NCBI GenBank assembly: GCA_016718345.1
Contig: JADKDN010000003.1
Coordinates: 186,001 to 250,000, forward strand
Length of the DNA stretch: 64,000 bases
Source of the DNA: Flavobacterium sp.
Lineage (GTDB): Bacteria > Bacteroidota > Bacteroidia > Flavobacteriales > Flavobacteriaceae
Direction: 5' to 3'
Numbering within the stretch: the stretch's first letter is position 1; the number at the start of each line of letters is the position of its first letter. Positions 61,201 through 64,000 of the stretch are shown here, one piece after another. The position numbers and the translations under genes were made by a program. The notes beneath the pieces are model-generated. The model was given only the letters and a program-made list of their open reading frames with translations, was not told the DNA's origin and ran no database searches.

Positions 61201-64000
61201 ACCAGTGATATCGTACGCACAAGTCGTAGGATTGAAAGTAGCTGTTTGGTAACAAGCCACTACAGGAGCCTCAGGTTGAGTACCAGTAATATCGTACGCA
61301 CAAGTCGTAGGATTGAAAGTAGCTGTTTGGTAACAAGCCACTACAGGAGGCTCAGGTTGAGTACCAGTAATATCGTACGCACAAGTCGTAGGATTGAAAG
61401 TAGCTGTTTGGTAAAAGCCACCCTACAGGAGTCTCAGGTTGAGTACCAGTGATATCGTACACACAAGTCGTAGGATTGAAAGTAGCTGTTTGGTAACAAG
61501 CCACTACAGGAGCTTCAGGTTGAGTACCAGTGATATCGTACGCACAAGTCGTAGGATTGAAAGTAGCCGTTTGGTAACAAGCCACTCTGGGGGCACTCAG
61601 GTTGAGTACCCGTGATATCGTACGCACAAGTCGTAGGATTGAAGGTAGCAGTTTGGTAACACGCCACTACGGGAGCCTCAGGTTGAGTACCAGTGATATC
61701 GTACGCACAAGTCGTAGGATTGAAGGTAGCAGTTTCATAACACGCCACTACGGGAGCCTCAGGTTGAGTACCAGTGATATCGTATGCACAAGTCGTAGGA
61801 TTGAAGGTAGCAGTTTCATAACACGCCACTACGAGGTCTCAGGTTGAGTACCAGTGATATCGTACGCACAAGTCGTAGGATTGAAGGTAGCAGTTTGGTA
61901 ACACGCCACTACAGGAGCCTCAGGTTGAGTACCAGTGATATCGTACGCACAAGTCGTAGGATTGAAGGTAGCAGTTTGGTAACACGCCACTACGGGCCTC
62001 AGGTTGAGTACCAGTGATATCGTACGCACAAGTCGTAGGATTGAAGGTAGCAGTTTCATAACAAGCCACTACAGGAGCCTCAGGTTGAGTACCAGTAATA
62101 TCGTACGCACAAGTCGTAGGATTGAAAGTAGCTGTTTCATAACAAGCCACTACAGGAGCTTCAGGTTGAGTACCAGTGATATCGTATGCACAAGTCGTAG
62201 GATTGAAGGTAGCAGTTTGGTAACACGCCACTACAGGAGCTTCAGGTTGAGTACCAGTGATATCGTACGCACAAAGCCTCAGGTTGAGTACCAGTGATAT
62301 CGTACGCACAAGTCGTAGGATTGAAGGTAGCAGTTTCATAACAAGCCACTACAGGAGCCTCAGGTTGAGTACCAGTGATATCGTATGCACAAGTCGTAGG
62401 ATTGAAGGTAGCAGTTTCATAACACGCCACTACGGGAGCCTCAGGTTGAGTACCAGTAATATCGTACGCACAAGTCGTAGGATTGCAAGTAGCCGTTTGG
62501 TAACAAGCTACTGCTGGTGGAGGAGTAGTGTTTTGTATGATTACATTTTGTGTAGTAGAAGAAGAGTTTCCATTACCATCATTAAAAGTCCAAGTTATTA
62601 CAAAAGTACCTTGTGAGTTATATGACAAAGGGTCGTTAGTAGTTGCAGTAATAATTCCTGCACAATTATCTTCTGCAGTTGGAGTTGTTACTGATGCAGA
62701 ACATTCAGCAGTTACATCTGCAAGAACAGGAGTTACTGGAGCTATGGTGTCTTTCACAATTACATTTTGTGTTGCTGTTTGAACATTACCATCTCCATCA
62801 TCAAAAGTCCAAGTTACAACAAAAGTACCTTGAGAAGTGTAAGTTAAAGGATCATTTGTAGTAGCTGTTATAACTGCATCGGAGCATACATTGTTGAAAG
62901 TTGGCGCAGTAACCGTAGCCGAACATTGACCAATCACATCAGTAAGAATAGGTAGTACTGGTTTAGTTGTATTGTCAACTATTACATTTTGTGTACTTGT
63001 TACAGCATTTCCATTGCCATCATCAAAAGTCCAATTTACTACATAGATTCCCTGAGCGGTATCCAATAAAGGATCGCTTGTAGTCGCTGTTATAATACCT
63101 GCCCAATTATCAGATGTGTTGGAGCTATTACTGTAGCTGAACACTCACCTTTTACATCAGCAAGAGTAGGTATTACAGGTGCAGTTAAATCATTAACAGT
63201 AATTGTAATGTTTGCTGTTGAACAGTTTGCTGGATTTAGTTTTTCACAGATTTGGTATTCTAAAGTATATTGACCAACTGTCAATCCACTATTAATAACC
63301 GAAATAACTCCAGTAGTAGTATCTAAATTAATGTTTTGATTTCCACCAGAAACTAAAGATAAATTTACTTTATCGGATGAAAATACCAATCCGTTCAGTA
63401 AATCATTTTGAAGAATATTACCTAATGTTGATGAACTTGAACATTCTATAGAAAAGTCATTATCAACAGCTACTATTGCTGGAGCTGTTACTGTAATGTA
63501 TACAGTTGCAGGGTCACAGTTTGAAGGATTTAATTTTTCACAAATTTGGTAAACAATAGTATAGTTTCCAGCAGGAGTAGGAGTAGCAGGAGTTGTTACA
63601 GTCAAATTCACTTGGTTTATAGCTACTGGATTACCATTTAAGGTATCCGCACCATTTCCGTTATTTGACAAAACATTTCCAGCATTTGTATTTCCATTTA
63701 AACCGTTTCCACCAGCTATAATATCATCTTGAGCAATAATGGCTGGAGCTGTTACTGTAATATATACAGTCGCAGGGTCACAGTTTGAAGGATTTAATTT
63801 TTCACAAATTTGGTAAACAATAGTATAGTTTCCAGCAGGAGTTCCAGCAGGAATGCTGATTTGACCTGTTGTTACATCAATAAGAGGAACAAGTCCACCA
63901 TTTATAGGCGTAGCAGGGTTATTACAGTCAAATTCACTTGGTTTATAGCTACTGGATTACCATTTAAGGTATCGGCACCATTTCCGTTATTTGACAAAAC
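58223..64000 (-). CDS. Giant repetitive T9SS type B adhesin (5' end off the window; frameshifts)
   Basis: At least 1,900 residues are visible. The C-terminus is a T9SS type B domain (FKIENIEFTDCFPTNKVEIY, ending DGYLYLTR). Upstream lie about six HYR-like domains of 70-80 residues (LADITGQCSVTA, then NVIVKDTEKPVVPQL and so on), about 29 copies of a 27-residue repeat (ACYQTATFNPTTCAYDITGT), three or more further HYR-like domains, and Ig-like modules with the motif CEKLNPSNCDPATVYITVTA. Many small indels break the frame, especially in the repeats. The N-terminus lies beyond base 64000. Likely a long surface filament or adhesin used in gliding or attachment. PorP/SprF and OmpA follow. Confidence 0.9.
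60150..62520 (-). repeat. 81-bp tandem repeats encoding 27-residue units (about 29 copies)
   Basis: The core CACAAGTCGTAGGATTG recurs about every 81 bp from 60183 to 62470; I count 29 full cores and one truncated unit near 62270. Each unit encodes VVACYQTATFNPTTCAYDIT plus GTQPEAP, with two Cys. Copies differ by a few bases (for example YQT or YET, CAY or CVY). Several copies have small insertions or losses that change frame, such as near 60555, 60880, 61035, 61110, 61415, 61590, 61830, 61995 and 62270. Confidence 0.93.
63478..64000 (-). repeat. Duplicated Ig-like module inside the adhesin
   Basis: The segment near 63478-63580 recurs almost exactly at 63742-63840 (both encode CEKLNPSNCDPATVYITVTA). 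The segment near 63601-63673 recurs at about 63926-64000. The second copy carries about 60 extra bases between the blocks. This is recent module duplication. Confidence 0.8.

Noticed and set aside
60161..62297. Long Ser/Arg-rich plus-strand frames across the 81-bp repeats
   Set aside because: 81 is divisible by three, so the antisense frame stays open by chance; the minus-strand frame is the coding one with known domains on both sides.
60150..62520. CRISPR array
   Set aside because: Units are 81 bp, directly abutting with no unique spacers, and encode protein.

Overview
The window looks like the chromosome of a Flavobacterium-like member of the Bacteroidota. It is AT-rich, carries type IX secretion (T9SS) sorting domains of both types A and B, a PorP/SprF plus OmpA-family pair behind a giant adhesin, and several perfect Bacteroidota -7 boxes (TAnnTTTG). 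Most genes have clear flavobacterial character. A large share are split by single-base indels, mostly in short homopolymers, so many genes here are annotated as one locus spanning two or more reading frames. I read most of these as sequence errors, not biology, and flag the exceptions.

Layout. 1-4.9 kb (minus): two large T9SS surface proteins. 5-6.7 kb: an ABC-2 exporter (ATPase and permease). 6.8-14 kb (minus): a palindromic repeat, a tiny Cys-containing gene, nucleoid-associated protein NdpA, a pRiA4b ORF-3-like protein, HPP and ClC membrane proteins, and pheT. 14.2-17 kb: a triple-motif secreted protein and a two-component pair. 17.2-22.7 kb: an accessory stretch of poorly known small genes, a cluster of GCGTA palindromes, decayed genes and a 28-G run. 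22.9-24.6 kb: a pullulanase with an internal deletion.

25.1-36.3 kb (plus) is the metabolic centrepiece. It is a near-continuous purine catabolism operon: guanine deaminase, xanthine dehydrogenase (XdhA, XdhB, XdhC), allantoinase, allantoicase, a PuuD-type membrane urate oxidase with a cytochrome c tail, a fused OHCU decarboxylase/HIU hydrolase, and a CitE/malate-synthase-like protein (DUF6986-type). Together they would take guanine or xanthine through urate and allantoin to ureidoglycolate and urea. No ureidoglycolate lyase or urease is visible in the window, and the last gene is a candidate for handling the two-carbon end product.

36.6-54.4 kb is mostly housekeeping: dnaK, pta-ackA, ridA, a glutamine cyclotransferase lipoprotein, the SRP RNA gene with a textbook promoter, an SDR enzyme, a small transaldolase, a TlpA-like lipoprotein lacking CXXC, an ABC-F ATPase, pyrR-pyrB, rnz, pdxH and a CAP-domain lipoprotein. 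54.5-55.2 kb has no convincing gene. 55.3-64 kb (minus) is a T9SS adhesin cluster: a giant protein with about 29 copies of a 27-residue Cys-containing repeat flanked by HYR-like domains, then PorP/SprF, then an OmpA/TPR/PD40 protein.
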